A stretch of DNA of 64,000 nt from an uncultured Hyphomicrobiales bacterium (GTDB lineage Bacteria; Pseudomonadota; Alphaproteobacteria; Rhizobiales; Beijerinckiaceae). Every line of letters starts with the position of its first letter. Positions within the stretch are counted from its first letter, which is position 1. Below, in pieces: positions 8,909-18,418 of this stretch. Below the pieces are notes generated by a model. It worked only from the letters and a program-made list of their open reading frames with translations. It was not told the origin of the DNA and ran no database searches. The translations under genes were made by a program, and so were the position numbers. Location of the stretch: assembly GCA_903825465.1 (NCBI GenBank), contig CAIKAR010000089.1, positions 47,288-111,287 of the forward strand. Direction: 5' to 3'.

Positions 8909-11490
8909 GCCGCGGACTCCAGGATGACGCTGCTTTCAAGCGCGTGGAAATTGAACGCGCCGCCGTCGAGGGCGGCGTTGACCGCGGCGAGGAGCGCGCC
9001 GCGGTCGAATTTCCCCACCGCCGTGGTCATGCCCGCCGCCATCGCGGCCTTGATCACAGCCGGCGCGGCGTGCGCCGCCATCGCGATCACCGGAATATCC
9101 CGCTGGCGGTCCTGCCGCAGCGAGCGGGCGAAGGCGTAGCCGTCCATGCCCGGCATGTCGGTGTCGGTCACCACGATGTCGAACGCCGCGCCCTTGTCGA
9201 AATATTCCAGCGCCTCTTCGGCGGAACTGGCGGTGGAAACCTCGTAGCCCGCCGCCGAAACGATGGGCGAGAGCATGTCGCGGAAGAACAGCTTGTCGTC
9301 GACGATCAACACGGTGAACCGGCGCGTGTGGCCGCGCTGGAAGGCGCCGGGCCTGCCGATGCGCATGAAATGGGCGACATCGAGGATCTCGACCGCCTCG
9401 CCATTGATGGTCGTCGAGCCGACCACGCCCGGGCCGGCGCCGGCGATCTCGATTTCGAGATGCTCCTCGACGATATCGACGATTTCGGAGACCAGCAGGC
9501 CCATCGGCTCGCCGCCGACGCCGACCACAAGCACGGGCTGCACGCCGCCGGGCATTGTCGAAACGACGTTTTCGGCGGGACTGACGAGCGGCATGAGCCG
9601 TCCCTGATGCGACATGACTTGGCCGCCGTCGGAGACGATGATGTTCTCGCTGCGCACGCTCTCGATGCGCGAAATGATCGACAGGGGCGCCGCCTTCAGC
9701 GCGCCCGCGCCGGCGCGGAACACGATCAGCCGCATGGGCTCGCGCGGCATGACGAACGCGGGGCGGGTCGGCGCGACGGTGAATTCATTCGTGCTGTCGA
9801 GGCCGAGGGCGCGCGCCAGCCCCGGCGGGTCGAGGATCAAAACCACCGAGCCGTCGCCGAGGATCGTGTTGCCCGAGAAAGCGGTCAGTCCGTGCAGGGA
9901 TAGGCCGAGCGGCTTGACCACGATTTCCTGCACGTCGCAGACGCCGTCGACGATGATCCCGAAATTCAGCGATCCGACGCGCATGACGACGATCAACTGG
10001 TCGTCGCCGACCGAGCTTCGCGGTTCAAAGCCGAGGAATAGGCCGAGGTCGGCGATCGGCAGGACCTGGTCGCGCAGCCGCAGCACGAGCGCGCCCTGCA
10101 CGTTGTCGACCCGCGCGTTGTCGTCCACGACGCCGACCGCCTCGACCACCGCGTGCTGCGGCAAAGCGAAGCGCTGGCCGCCCGATTCGATGATCAGCGC
10201 GGGCGCGATGGCCAGCGTCAGCGGTATTTTCAGAAAGAAGGTCGTGCCGCGGCCGACCGTGGTCGACAGCGATATGCCGCCGCCGATCGCGTCGATGTTC
10301 TCGCGCACCACGTCCATGCCGACGCCGCGGCCGGAGATGCTGGTGACGCGCGTCGCCGTCGAAAAGCCCGGCGCGAAAATGAAGCGGCACGCCATGTCGT
10401 TGGTCATGCGGGCGACCTCGTCGGCCGTCGACAGGCCGAGAGACACCGCCTTGGCGCGGATGCGCGCGACATCGAGGCCGCGCCCGTCGTCCGAAATCTC
10501 GATGTTGATGTGGCCGGTCTCGTGCGACGCGCGCACGAGGATGCGCCCGATCTCGGGCTTGCCGGCGGCGCGCCGCTCCTCCGGCGTTTCAATGCCGTGG
10601 TCGGCGCAGTTGCGCACCATGTGCGTCAGCGGATCGCGGATCAGCTCGATCAACTGGCGGTCGAGCTCGGTGTCCGAGCCCTCCGCGGCCAGCGTGATCT
10701 TCTTGTCGAGCTCGGCGGAGAGCTCGCGCACCAGCCTCGGCAGGTTGGAAAACAGGCGCCCGATGGGCTGCATGCGCGCCCGCATGACGCTGTCCTGCAG
10801 ATCGGTGGTGAGCGAGGACAGGTGCTGCAAGGGGTTCTTGATCTGCTCGTCGTCGCTGTGGCGGGTGATTTCGAGAAGCTGGTTGCGCGTCAGCACCAGT
10901 TCGGACACCAGCGCCATGATGCGCTCGAGCGCCCCCACGGCGACCCGGATGGTGGCGTTTCCCTGCCCGCCGGGCGGCGGCGCGGGATGGCTTTCCCCTG
11001 GCTTTTCCACCGCGCCGGAGGCGGCGATCGCCGCTTCGTCCCGCGCGTCGCCGGGCGCCGGCGTTTCCGCGATCAGCATGGGTTCGACGCCATCGCCGAT
11101 GAAATCCGACTCTTCCTCCCCGCCGACTTCCACTTCGATCGCGGCGACAATGTCGTTGTCGGAGCCTTCCGGCTCCAGCGCGGATTTCTCGAGTTCGGTG
11201 ATGATCAGGCGAATGCGGTCGATGGCGGAGAGGATCAGCGACACCCGGTCGCGCGTCGGTTCGGCGCCGTCGCGCAGCCGGCCCAGCAGGGTCTCGGCGG
11301 AATGGGCGATGTTGGCGAGCCGCGGCAGGCCCAAAAACCCGCAGGTGCCCTTGATCGTGTGAACAAGGCGGAAAATCGAGGCGATGATGCGGCTGTCGGC
11401 GGGATCCTGCTCGAATTGCACAAGCTGCGCGCCGACCGAATCCAGTTGGTCGGTCGTCTCGGCCAGGAATTCCTTGAGAATATCGTCCAT
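8905..11490 (-). CDS. cheA: Hybrid chemotaxis histidine kinase CheA with C-terminal receiver domain
   Basis: MDDILKEFLAETTDQLDSV...HTIKGTCGFLG (Hpt); HATPase motifs (HMVRNCADHGIE, DDGRGLD, GRGVGMDVV); CheW-like domains; C-terminal VLIVDDKLFFRDML...VVTDTDMPGMDG receiver. Confidence 0.93.
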   Translation of the reverse strand: MDDILKEFLAETTDQLDSVGAQLVQFEQDPADSRIIASIFRLVHTIKGTCGFLGLPRLANIAHSAETLLGRLRDGAEPTRDRVSLILSAIDRIRLIITELEKSALEPEGSDNDIVAAIEVEVGGEEESDFIGDGVEPMLIAETPAPGDARDEAAIAASGAVEKPGESHPAPPPGGQGNATIRVAVGALERIMALVSELVLTRNQLLEITRHSDDEQIKNPLQHLSSLTTDLQDSVMRARMQPIGRLFSNLPRLVRELSAELDKKITLAAEGSDTELDRQLIELIRDPLTHMVRNCADHGIETPEERRAAGKPEIGRILVRASHETGHINIEISDDGRGLDVARIRAKAVSLGLSTADEVARMTNDMACRFIFAPGFSTATRVTSISGRGVGMDVVRENIDAIGGGISLSTTVGRGTTFFLKIPLTLAIAPALIIESGGQRFALPQHAVVEAVGVVDDNARVDNVQGALVLRLRDQVLPIADLGLFLGFEPRSSVGDDQLIVVMRVGSLNFGIIVDGVCDVQEIVVKPLGLSLHGLTAFSGNTILGDGSVVLILDPPGLARALGLDSTNEFTVAPTRPAFVMPREPMRLIVFRAGAGALKAAPLSIISRIESVRSENIIVSDGGQVMSHQGRLMPLVSPAENVVSTMPGGVQPVLVVGVGGEPMGLLVSEIVDIVEEHLEIEIAGAGPGVVGSTTINGEAVEILDVAHFMRIGRPGAFQRGHTRRFTVLIVDDKLFFRDMLSPIVSAAGYEVSTASSAEEALEYFDKGAAFDIVVTDTDMPGMDGYAFARSLRQDRQRDIPVIAMAAHAAPAVIKAAMAAGMTTAVGKFDRGALLAAVNAALDGGAFNFHALESSVILESAA

Positions 11491-11619
11491 CGCCACGGGA
11501 TCCGCCACGCCGCGCCAGAAGGCGGCGTCAACCGGAACCACCATGACGGCAATGGGTTAAGGGAGGCTTGCGAGAATTGGACGATCGGTCGAAGGTTCAC
11601 CCCCGGGCTTTTTGGCTTG

Positions 11620-12294
11620 TCAGGGCGCCGCGAAGCGCCAGACGCACGCCCGCTTGACCTCGGCGTCCTCGATGTCGCGCGACACCGCGACGGTGTATTC
11701 GGCGACCAGTTCGAGTTTTTCGCGGGCCAGATAGGATCGGCCGGGGTCGCCAATCAAAACCAGCGCGCCGCGCCGGGCGAGCGTTTCCAGCCAACCGGTC
11801 AACGCCGCGGCCATGTCGCGCTCGTAGGAGATGTCGCCGGCCAGGACCACCTCCCAGCCCTCGTCGCGGCCAATCAGGTTTTCCCACCGCGACGCGATAT
11901 GGACGCCGTTATCGGCGGCGTTCAGGCCGATGGCGGCGATGGCGAAATCGTCGATCTCGCTCGCCTCGACCGGCGCCGCGCCCGCCATCGCGGCGGCGAT
12001 CGCCACCAGGCCGGAGCCCGAGGCGACATCGAGCGTCCGCTTGCCGCGGACTAGGCCGGGGTTGTCGAGAACATGGCGCGCCAGCGCTTGCCCGCCGGCC
12101 CAGGGAAACGCCCAGAAAGGCGGCGGCAGGCCGATCGCGCCCATTTCCGCCTCGGTCTTGATCCACAGCGCCGTGGAATCGTCGGCTGTGTAGAGCCGGA
12201 TTTCAGGCGTCAACGGCGCCGGCTTGAGGCGCGTGTACGCGCGGATGAACGCGGCTTTTCCGGGCATCGCGGTTTTCGCCTTACCCAAGCCCAA
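11620..12294 (-). CDS. Class I SAM-dependent methyltransferase (ETFB lysine methyltransferase / nicotinamide N-methylase-like)
   Basis: PPPFWAFPWAGGQALARHVLDNPGLVRGKRTLDVASGSGLVAIAAAMAGA...VLAGDISYE. Confidence 0.75.
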   Translation of the reverse strand: MGLGKAKTAMPGKAAFIRAYTRLKPAPLTPEIRLYTADDSTALWIKTEAEMGAIGLPPPFWAFPWAGGQALARHVLDNPGLVRGKRTLDVASGSGLVAIAAAMAGAAPVEASEIDDFAIAAIGLNAADNGVHIASRWENLIGRDEGWEVVLAGDISYERDMAAALTGWLETLARRGALVLIGDPGRSYLAREKLELVAEYTVAVSRDIEDAEVKRACVWRFAAP

Positions 12295-14650
12295 GCGCGC
12301 GCCGCGCGATCAGGCCGCGCTGTATCTCCACCGTGCCGCCGTGGATGGTGTTGCGCCGGCTCTGCAAAAACGTCCGCCCCGGCCAGATCAATTCGCCGCC
12401 GATCTCGAGCGGCCCGTCGACCGCCCCGTTCGGACCGAAAGCCTCGATCAACAATTCGCACAGCGTTTGCGCGAGTTCCGCGTTGACGAGCTTGGCGAAG
12501 GCGAAATCGCCCGTGGGCGCCGTCCGCGCCTCGGTCGCGCCGGCGATGCGCGCGTAAACGGCGCAGAGAGCCATGTAGTCGATGGAGGCGCGCGCCAGCC
12601 GGTCGCGGAACGCGGCGTCCCGCGCGGCGCCGGAGTCTTTCGCGGCGCGTGAAATCAACGGGAAAAGCTGCGCGCATTTGCGCGGATTGGCGCCGTTGAG
12701 CCGCTCCTTTTCCAGCACCGCCGTGGCGACGCGCCAGCCATCGTCGACCGCGCCGACGACATTCGAAGCCGGAACGCGGACATCGTCGAAAAACACCTCG
12801 GAAAACTCGTCGTCGCCGGCGAGCGTCTGGATCGGCCGGCGCGTGACGCCCGGCGTCTTCATGTCGATGAGGATAAACGTGATGCCAAGTTGCTTCTTGG
12901 CGTCCGGGTTGGTGCGCACAAGCGCGAACATCCAGTCGGCGTGATGCGCCCAAGTGGTCCAGATTTTCGAGCCGTTGACCACGAAATCGTCGCCGTCGCG
13001 CGCCGCCTTGGTGCGCAGGCTGGCGAGGTCCGAGCCGGCGCCGGGCTCCGAATAGCCCTGGCACCACGTGGTCTCGCCCGACAACATGCCCGGCAAGTGG
13101 CGGGCCTTTTGTTCCGGCGAGCCGAACACCTGCAATATCGGGCCCAAATGCGAGATCGCCTGCCCGGAGATCTCAGGCGCGCCGGCGGCGCCCATTTCCT
13201 CGAACAGGATGAGCTGTTGCGCCACGCTCGCGCCCATGCCGCCGAATTCGCGCGGCCAAGCGGGCGCCACCCAGCCCCGCGCGAAGAGCTGGCGGTGCCA
13301 CGTGTCGGCTTCTTTGTGGTCGGGCCGCGTCGGCAGATTGCGCAGATGGGACGGCAGGTTTTGCTCCAGCCAGCCGCGGACTTCGGCGCGAAACCCCGCG
13401 TCGGCCGCGCTGTCCTGGCGAAAGCCGACCTCCCGCGCGGCGCCGTCGAGCGCGCGCGCGGCGATCCCAACGCGATGATGCGCCTGGGTTCCCCACGCGA
13501 CGTCGAGCGAAATCGCGCGCTTCAGGAAAAGCCCGATGTCGTGCTCGTCGGTGAAGCCGATGGCGCCATGCAGTTGCACCGTGGCGCGCGTCGCTTCGCG
13601 CGCCGCGTCGGCGGCTTTGACCTTGGCGGCCGCGGCGATGACAGCGCCCGCCTCGCCATCGCGGTCGGCCATGCGCGCGGCTTCCGACGTCAGCGCGCGC
13701 GCCAGCGCCACCCCTATGTGAGCGTCGACGGCCCGGAATTGCAGCGCCTGGAACGACCCCAGCGCGCGGCCGAATTGCTGGCGCGTCCGCAAATGCCCGA
13801 GCGTTAGCTCAATCGCCGCGTCGGCGAGCCCCACCAGTTCCGCCGCGCAAAGAATGTCGAGCGCGGTCGTTATCGCTTGGCGCAACCCGGCCGCCTCGGC
13901 GCCGACGATCACCGCGCCGGCGGCGACATCGCACGATGCCGCGATGTCGCCGGTGGAGGCGCCATCGACCGTGCGCGCCATCTTGATGGAGAGGCCCGGA
14001 TTGTTCCTTGGCAACAGCGCCAGCGCGGGCCCGTCCGGCGTGTCGGCCTCGATCAGCAGGAAATCGGCCGCCGGCGCGCCAAACACGCCGCGCGCCGAAC
14101 CCTCGACCCGCCAACCCCCGGCTGCGCGCGTCGCGGTGAAGCGCGCGCCATCCCGCGCGGGCACGGGCAGCGCCAGCATCGAGCCGTTGAGCAGGGCCTG
14201 GAGCGCTTCCGGCCCAAAAGCCGTCCGCAGCGCTTGCGCGGCCAACAGGCACGCCGCCGCGCCGGCGAAGGGGATCGGCGCCAACGCCCGCCCAAAAGCT
14301 TCGGCGACCCCGCAAGCCGCCGCGAGCCCCTGACCCATGCCGCCCTCGGCTTCCGGCGCGAGGATCGCCAGCCAGCCCTCGCCGCCGGCGTCCGCAAGCG
14401 CGGCGCGGTCGAGGCCATCGGGCGTGTCGCGCAAGGCGCGCAGCTTCGCCGGGCCAAAAGCGGCGGCGGCGAAACGCGCCGCTCCCTCGCGAAGGTCGTC
14501 GTCGGGCTCGGCGGAGGCGGTGGTCAAGGTTGAAACTCCCAATGGCGCGGAGGCTGCGGTTTTGATCGACAGATAGCGCGGTTTTCCCGCGCGCGACACA
14601 GAAAGCGAGCGGTTAATCGACGGCGCCGGTCGCGTTCTTGTGTCTTGCAA
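12281..14650 (-). CDS. Fused double acyl-CoA dehydrogenase (two ACAD modules in one chain)
   Basis: First ACAD half ends QLHGAIGFTDEHDIGLFLKRA; second half begins FRAEVRGWLEQNLPSHL and ends TIHGGTVEIQRGLIARRALGLG. Exact start uncertain (TTG at 14527 possible). Confidence 0.85.
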   Translation of the reverse strand: MQDTRTRPAPSINRSLSVSRAGKPRYLSIKTAASAPLGVSTLTTASAEPDDDLREGAARFAAAAFGPAKLRALRDTPDGLDRAALADAGGEGWLAILAPEAEGGMGQGLAAACGVAEAFGRALAPIPFAGAAACLLAAQALRTAFGPEALQALLNGSMLALPVPARDGARFTATRAAGGWRVEGSARGVFGAPAADFLLIEADTPDGPALALLPRNNPGLSIKMARTVDGASTGDIAASCDVAAGAVIVGAEAAGLRQAITTALDILCAAELVGLADAAIELTLGHLRTRQQFGRALGSFQALQFRAVDAHIGVALARALTSEAARMADRDGEAGAVIAAAAKVKAADAAREATRATVQLHGAIGFTDEHDIGLFLKRAISLDVAWGTQAHHRVGIAARALDGAAREVGFRQDSAADAGFRAEVRGWLEQNLPSHLRNLPTRPDHKEADTWHRQLFARGWVAPAWPREFGGMGASVAQQLILFEEMGAAGAPEISGQAISHLGPILQVFGSPEQKARHLPGMLSGETTWCQGYSEPGAGSDLASLRTKAARDGDDFVVNGSKIWTTWAHHADWMFALVRTNPDAKKQLGITFILIDMKTPGVTRRPIQTLAGDDEFSEVFFDDVRVPASNVVGAVDDGWRVATAVLEKERLNGANPRKCAQLFPLISRAAKDSGAARDAAFRDRLARASIDYMALCAVYARIAGATEARTAPTGDFAFAKLVNAELAQTLCELLIEAFGPNGAVDGPLEIGGELIWPGRTFLQSRRNTIHGGTVEIQRGLIARRALGLG

Positions 14651-14707
14651 CTTTCACCGAAGCGGGGCACGCCTATTGCTTGAACTCGGCCGCTATGGAG
14701 GCGATCC

Positions 14708-15421
14708 ATGCAATTCGATGGTCAATGTTTCATCGTCACGGGCGCCGCAGGCAATCTCGGCGCCGCTGTCGCCTCGGAGCTTTCCGCGCGCGGCGCCAGC
14801 CTCGCCCTCGTCGATCGCGCCGCGCCGGCGCTCGAGGCGCTGGTCAAAACGCTGGCGCATCCGGACCGCGCGCTGGCGCTGCCCGGGATTGATCTGACAA
14901 AGCCGGAGGGCGGGGCGAAGATGGCCGAGGCGACGCTGGCGCGGTTTGGCCGGATCGATGGCCTCGTCAACACCGTCGGCGGCTTTCGCATGGGCCGCGT
15001 TGTCGACAACGCGCTGGCGGACTGGGACTTCATGATGGACATCAACGCCCGCGCCGCGCTGGTGTCGAGCGCCGCCACGTTGCCCGCCATGGTCGCGCGC
15101 AAATCCGGGCGCGTCGTGCATATCGCCGCCGGCCCCGGCCTCAAAGGCGCGGCGGGCCTCGCCGCCTACGCGGCCTCGAAGGCGGCGGTTCTGCGCATCG
15201 CCGAATCGCTGGCGGAGGAGCACCGGGCCGATGGCGTGACGGTGAATTGCGTCGTGCCCGGCACCATCGACACGCCGCAGAACCACGCGGCCATGCCCGG
15301 CGCCGACACCAGCGCCTGGGTCAAGCCCGCGGCGATCGCCCGCGCCATCGCGATGTTGCTCTCCGCCGAGGCTGGCGCGATCACCGGCGCGGCGATTCCC
15401 GTCATCGGCGTCGGCGCGTGA
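14708..15421 (+). CDS. SDR family oxidoreductase
   Basis: Variant glycine-rich TGAAGNLGAA, YAASKAAV active-site motif, NCVVPGTIDTP. Confidence 0.85.
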   Translation: MQFDGQCFIVTGAAGNLGAAVASELSARGASLALVDRAAPALEALVKTLAHPDRALALPGIDLTKPEGGAKMAEATLARFGRIDGLVNTVGGFRMGRVVDNALADWDFMMDINARAALVSSAATLPAMVARKSGRVVHIAAGPGLKGAAGLAAYAASKAAVLRIAESLAEEHRADGVTVNCVVPGTIDTPQNHAAMPGADTSAWVKPAAIARAIAMLLSAEAGAITGAAIPVIGVGA

Positions 15422-16521
15422 AAAAGCCGCGCGCGGCGAAGAACGGCGGCGTCAAGCGCGTCAACCTCGGCTTGCAGGGCGGCGGCTCGCACGGCGCCTT
15501 CGCCTGGGGCGTGCTCGACCGGCTGCTGGCCGACGAGCGCGTCGAGATCGAGGCGGTCACTGGCGCGTCGGCGGGCGCGATGAACGCGGTGGTGCTGGCG
15601 CAAGGCCTCGCCGGCGGCTCGCGCGAGGCGGCCCGCAAGACCCTGCGGGCTTTTTGGGAGGGCGTGGCGAAGGCCGCCGAAGCCAGCCCGCTGCGCAAAT
15701 CGCCTTGGGAACACGCGGGCGGCGAATGGGGCTTCAAACATTCGCCCGCGTATTTTTTCCTCGACCTGCTGTCGCGCGTGGCGAGCCCCTACGACGTCAA
15801 TCCGCTCAATCTCAATCCCCTGCGCGACCTGGTCGCCAGGCTGATCGACTTCGAGCGCGTGCGCGCCAACACGAATCTCAAGGTGTTCATCTCGGCGACG
15901 AATGTGGAGACGGGACGCGCGCGCGTCTTCCGCGGCGGCGAGCTCACCGCCGACCACCTGCTCGCGTCCGCCTGCCTTCCCTCGATCCATCAGGCGGTGG
16001 AGATCGACGGCGCGGCTTATTGGGACGGCGGCTACATGGGCAATCCGCCGCTGTGGCCGCTGTTCGACAATTCGAGCAGCGACGACGCGATCATCGTGCA
16101 GATCAATCCGTTCAAGCGGCCGGGCGTTCCGCGCTCGGCGCGCGACATCGACGACCGTTTGAAAGAGGTGGTCTTCAACGCCTCCCTGATGCGCGAACTG
16201 CGAACGGTCGATTTCGTCACGCGCCTCATCGACGACGGCCGCCTTCAGGGCACCGGCTATCGCCGGGTGCTCATCCACATGATCGGCGACGAGGCGACGC
16301 TGACGCCGCTGGGCGCGTCGTCGAAGCTCAACGCCGAACTCGCCTTTTTGAACATGCTGTTCATGGCGGGAACGAAGGCCGCCGACACATGGCTGGCCGC
16401 GCATTTCGACGACCTCGGCGAGCGCTCGACCCTCGACCTGCGCAAGGTGTTCCAGGGCGAGGAGGACGCTCTCGACGGCGAGCGCGTGAAGAGGGCGGCG
16501 GCCTACAAGAGGCCGAAGTAG
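15418..16521 (+). CDS. Patatin-like phospholipase
   Basis: GTG start at 15418 overlaps the SDR stop; LGLQGGGSHGAFAWGVLD, TGASAGAMNA (GxSxG), YWDGGYMGNPP (DGG). Confidence 0.9.
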   Translation: MKKPRAAKNGGVKRVNLGLQGGGSHGAFAWGVLDRLLADERVEIEAVTGASAGAMNAVVLAQGLAGGSREAARKTLRAFWEGVAKAAEASPLRKSPWEHAGGEWGFKHSPAYFFLDLLSRVASPYDVNPLNLNPLRDLVARLIDFERVRANTNLKVFISATNVETGRARVFRGGELTADHLLASACLPSIHQAVEIDGAAYWDGGYMGNPPLWPLFDNSSSDDAIIVQINPFKRPGVPRSARDIDDRLKEVVFNASLMRELRTVDFVTRLIDDGRLQGTGYRRVLIHMIGDEATLTPLGASSKLNAELAFLNMLFMAGTKAADTWLAAHFDDLGERSTLDLRKVFQGEEDALDGERVKRAAAYKRPK

Positions 16522-16535
16522 CGGTTCGCCGCTAC
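16518..16535. terminator. Inverted repeat GTAGCGG-TTCG-CCGCTAC between convergent genes (candidate bidirectional hairpin)
   Basis: Perfect 7-bp stem with TTCG loop; contains the patatin stop (16519-16521) and the opposing tctC stop (16532-16534). Confidence 0.5.
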
Positions 16536-17520
16536 CCGCCGCCCTTGTTCGCCGCCTGCAACCTGCGCAGCGTGTCGAACAACTCCGGCGGCGCCTTCGA
16601 GATGCGGTCGAGCAACGCGTCCTCCTGCTCGCCGGATATCGGACTGACATCGAGGCCGAGCCGCTCGGACTCCGCGACATATTCCGGGTCGCCCTGCATG
16701 GCCATGAAGGCGTCGCGCAAGGCCTTCGCGCGGTCCTCCGGCACGCCGGGCGGAGCGGCGACGGGGCGCGACAGCGTCCACGGCAGCGAGGCGAGCTCGA
16801 TCAACGCGCGCGCGCGAATTGCAGCAGCGCGTTCATGGACGTGTCCGGCTTCAGCCATTCCGGCTTCGACGAGCGCACCGCGGACAAGCCGACAAAACGC
16901 CCGTCGACCTCCTTGCGGTCGATGGCCAGGAACATCGCGCCGCTGTCGGGATAGCCGTTGATGATTTTCAGGTTGAGCCCCAGCGCGTCGCGCAAGAGCA
17001 CCGCGACATCGTTGCCCGTGGCGCCCTCGCCGGTGCCCGACAAGACGATGGGCGCGCCGCCCGGCCGCAGCGCGTCCTCGATGGTGCGCGTGACCGCGTC
17101 CTTCCGAACGAACAGCACATAGGCGTCGTTGAGCGACGACGACGACGAGCCGAGCCATGTGAACTTGCGCGGATCGAACTGGACGGCGGGGTTGCCGCCC
17201 ATGATTCCCATCAACGGCATGTCGCGCGCGAAGGCGCCGATGACCGAGCCGTCGCGCGGCGCCGTGTTGTACAAATAGTTGGTGCCGCGCAGCGAGCCCG
17301 CGCCCGGCATGTTGACGAGCACGACATTGGGCTGCCCCGGAATGTATTTGCCGATGAAGCGCGTCACCAGCCGCGCGTAAACGTCGTAGCCGCCGCCCGG
17401 TCCGTAGCCGAGGACAAACTGCACGGTCTTGCCGCGGTAGAAATCGGCGACGGTCTCGGCGCGGGCCGGCGCGGCGACGGCGAGCAGCGCGAGCAGCGCC
17501 GACTTGAGGCGGATCGACAT
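16532..17520 (-). pseudogene. TctC/Bug-type tripartite tricarboxylate transporter substrate-binding protein, frameshifted
   Basis: Frame 1 (16801..17520) MSIRLKSALLALLAVAAPARAETVADFYRGKTVQFVLGYGPGGGYDVYARL... stops at a (CG)6 tract; the homologous C-terminus (ALIELASLPWTLSRPVAAPPGVPEDRAKALRDAFMAMQGDPEYVAESERLG...) continues in another frame to 16532. Confidence 0.8.
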
Positions 17521-17643
17521 TCAAACCTCCCGCGCGAGCCTCTCTGGCCGCGGCCCATCAAACCCGCAACAAGCCGCGCTTGCAACAGCCGCGCGAACCC
17601 CTATGAAAGCGCCAAGCAAAACACAGGGGATGGGCCGGCGACA

Positions 17644-18405
17644 ATGAATTTCCTGGGAACGCCCGACATTGGGGCCGGCCTGTTCGCCGGCCTGACGCTC
17701 GCTTCTTTCGCCACAGCCTTCATCGGCGTCTTCACCGGCACCGCCGGCGGATTGATTCTGCTGGCGATGATGGCGCAGGTGATGCCGCCCGTTGTGTTGA
17801 TTCCCGTGCACACGGTCGTGCAACTCGGCTCCGGCGTCACGCGCTCCATCATCATGTGGCGCTATGTGCTGCGTTCCACCATGCCGCCTTTCATGATCGG
17901 CGCGGCGCTGGGCGCGTTCGCTGGCGTCAAGGTCTTCGTCTCGCTGCCGACGACGACGCTTCAGGGCATTCTCGCGGTCTTCATCCTGGTTGTGACGTGG
18001 CTGCCGAAGCTCGGCCGCATTGGCGCGGAGCGCGGGCGGTTTCTCCTGCTCGGCTTCGTCGCGACGTTCGCCGGCATATTCGTCAGCGCCACGGGCACCA
18101 TCGTCGCGCCCTTCGTCGCCAGCGTCGCCAAGGACCGGCGCAACCATTCCGCCACGCTTGGCGCGCTGATGATCTTCGTCCACACGGCGAAGATCGTCGC
18201 CTTCGGCTTTCTCGGCTTCGCCGTCGCCGCCTACGTTCCCCTGATGATCGCGATGGTCGCGTCGGGCGCCGTTGGCAACTGGGTCGGCGAGGAGGCGCTG
18301 AACCGCGTGTCGGAACAGAGATTCCGTCTGATTCTTCAGCTTTTCCTCACCGCGCTCGGCCTGCAATTGCTGTGGAACGCGGTGAAGGGATGGGGGCTCG
18401 CCTGA
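17644..18405 (+). CDS. TauE/SafE family sulfite exporter-like membrane protein
   Basis: MNFLGTPDIGAGLFAGLTLASFATAFIGVFTGTAGGLILLAMMAQVMPPVVLIPVHTVVQLGSG...; multi-TM, TauE/SafE-like repeats. Confidence 0.85.
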   Translation: MNFLGTPDIGAGLFAGLTLASFATAFIGVFTGTAGGLILLAMMAQVMPPVVLIPVHTVVQLGSGVTRSIIMWRYVLRSTMPPFMIGAALGAFAGVKVFVSLPTTTLQGILAVFILVVTWLPKLGRIGAERGRFLLLGFVATFAGIFVSATGTIVAPFVASVAKDRRNHSATLGALMIFVHTAKIVAFGFLGFAVAAYVPLMIAMVASGAVGNWVGEEALNRVSEQRFRLILQLFLTALGLQLLWNAVKGWGLA

Positions 18406-18418
18406 AACGACGGGCGAC

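Noticed and set aside
9614-11362. 582 aa + strand ORF (Ser/Arg-rich) opposite cheA
   Set aside because: Compositional shadow ORF on the complement of cheA; no domain signature.
10153-12054. 633 aa + strand ORF opposite cheA and the methyltransferase
   Set aside because: Spans two unrelated real genes on the other strand; Arg-rich shadow ORF.
17131-17150. (GAC)n short repeat, considered as a microsatellite
   Set aside because: Encodes a Ser run in the tctC reading frame; too short to call as a separate repeat element.
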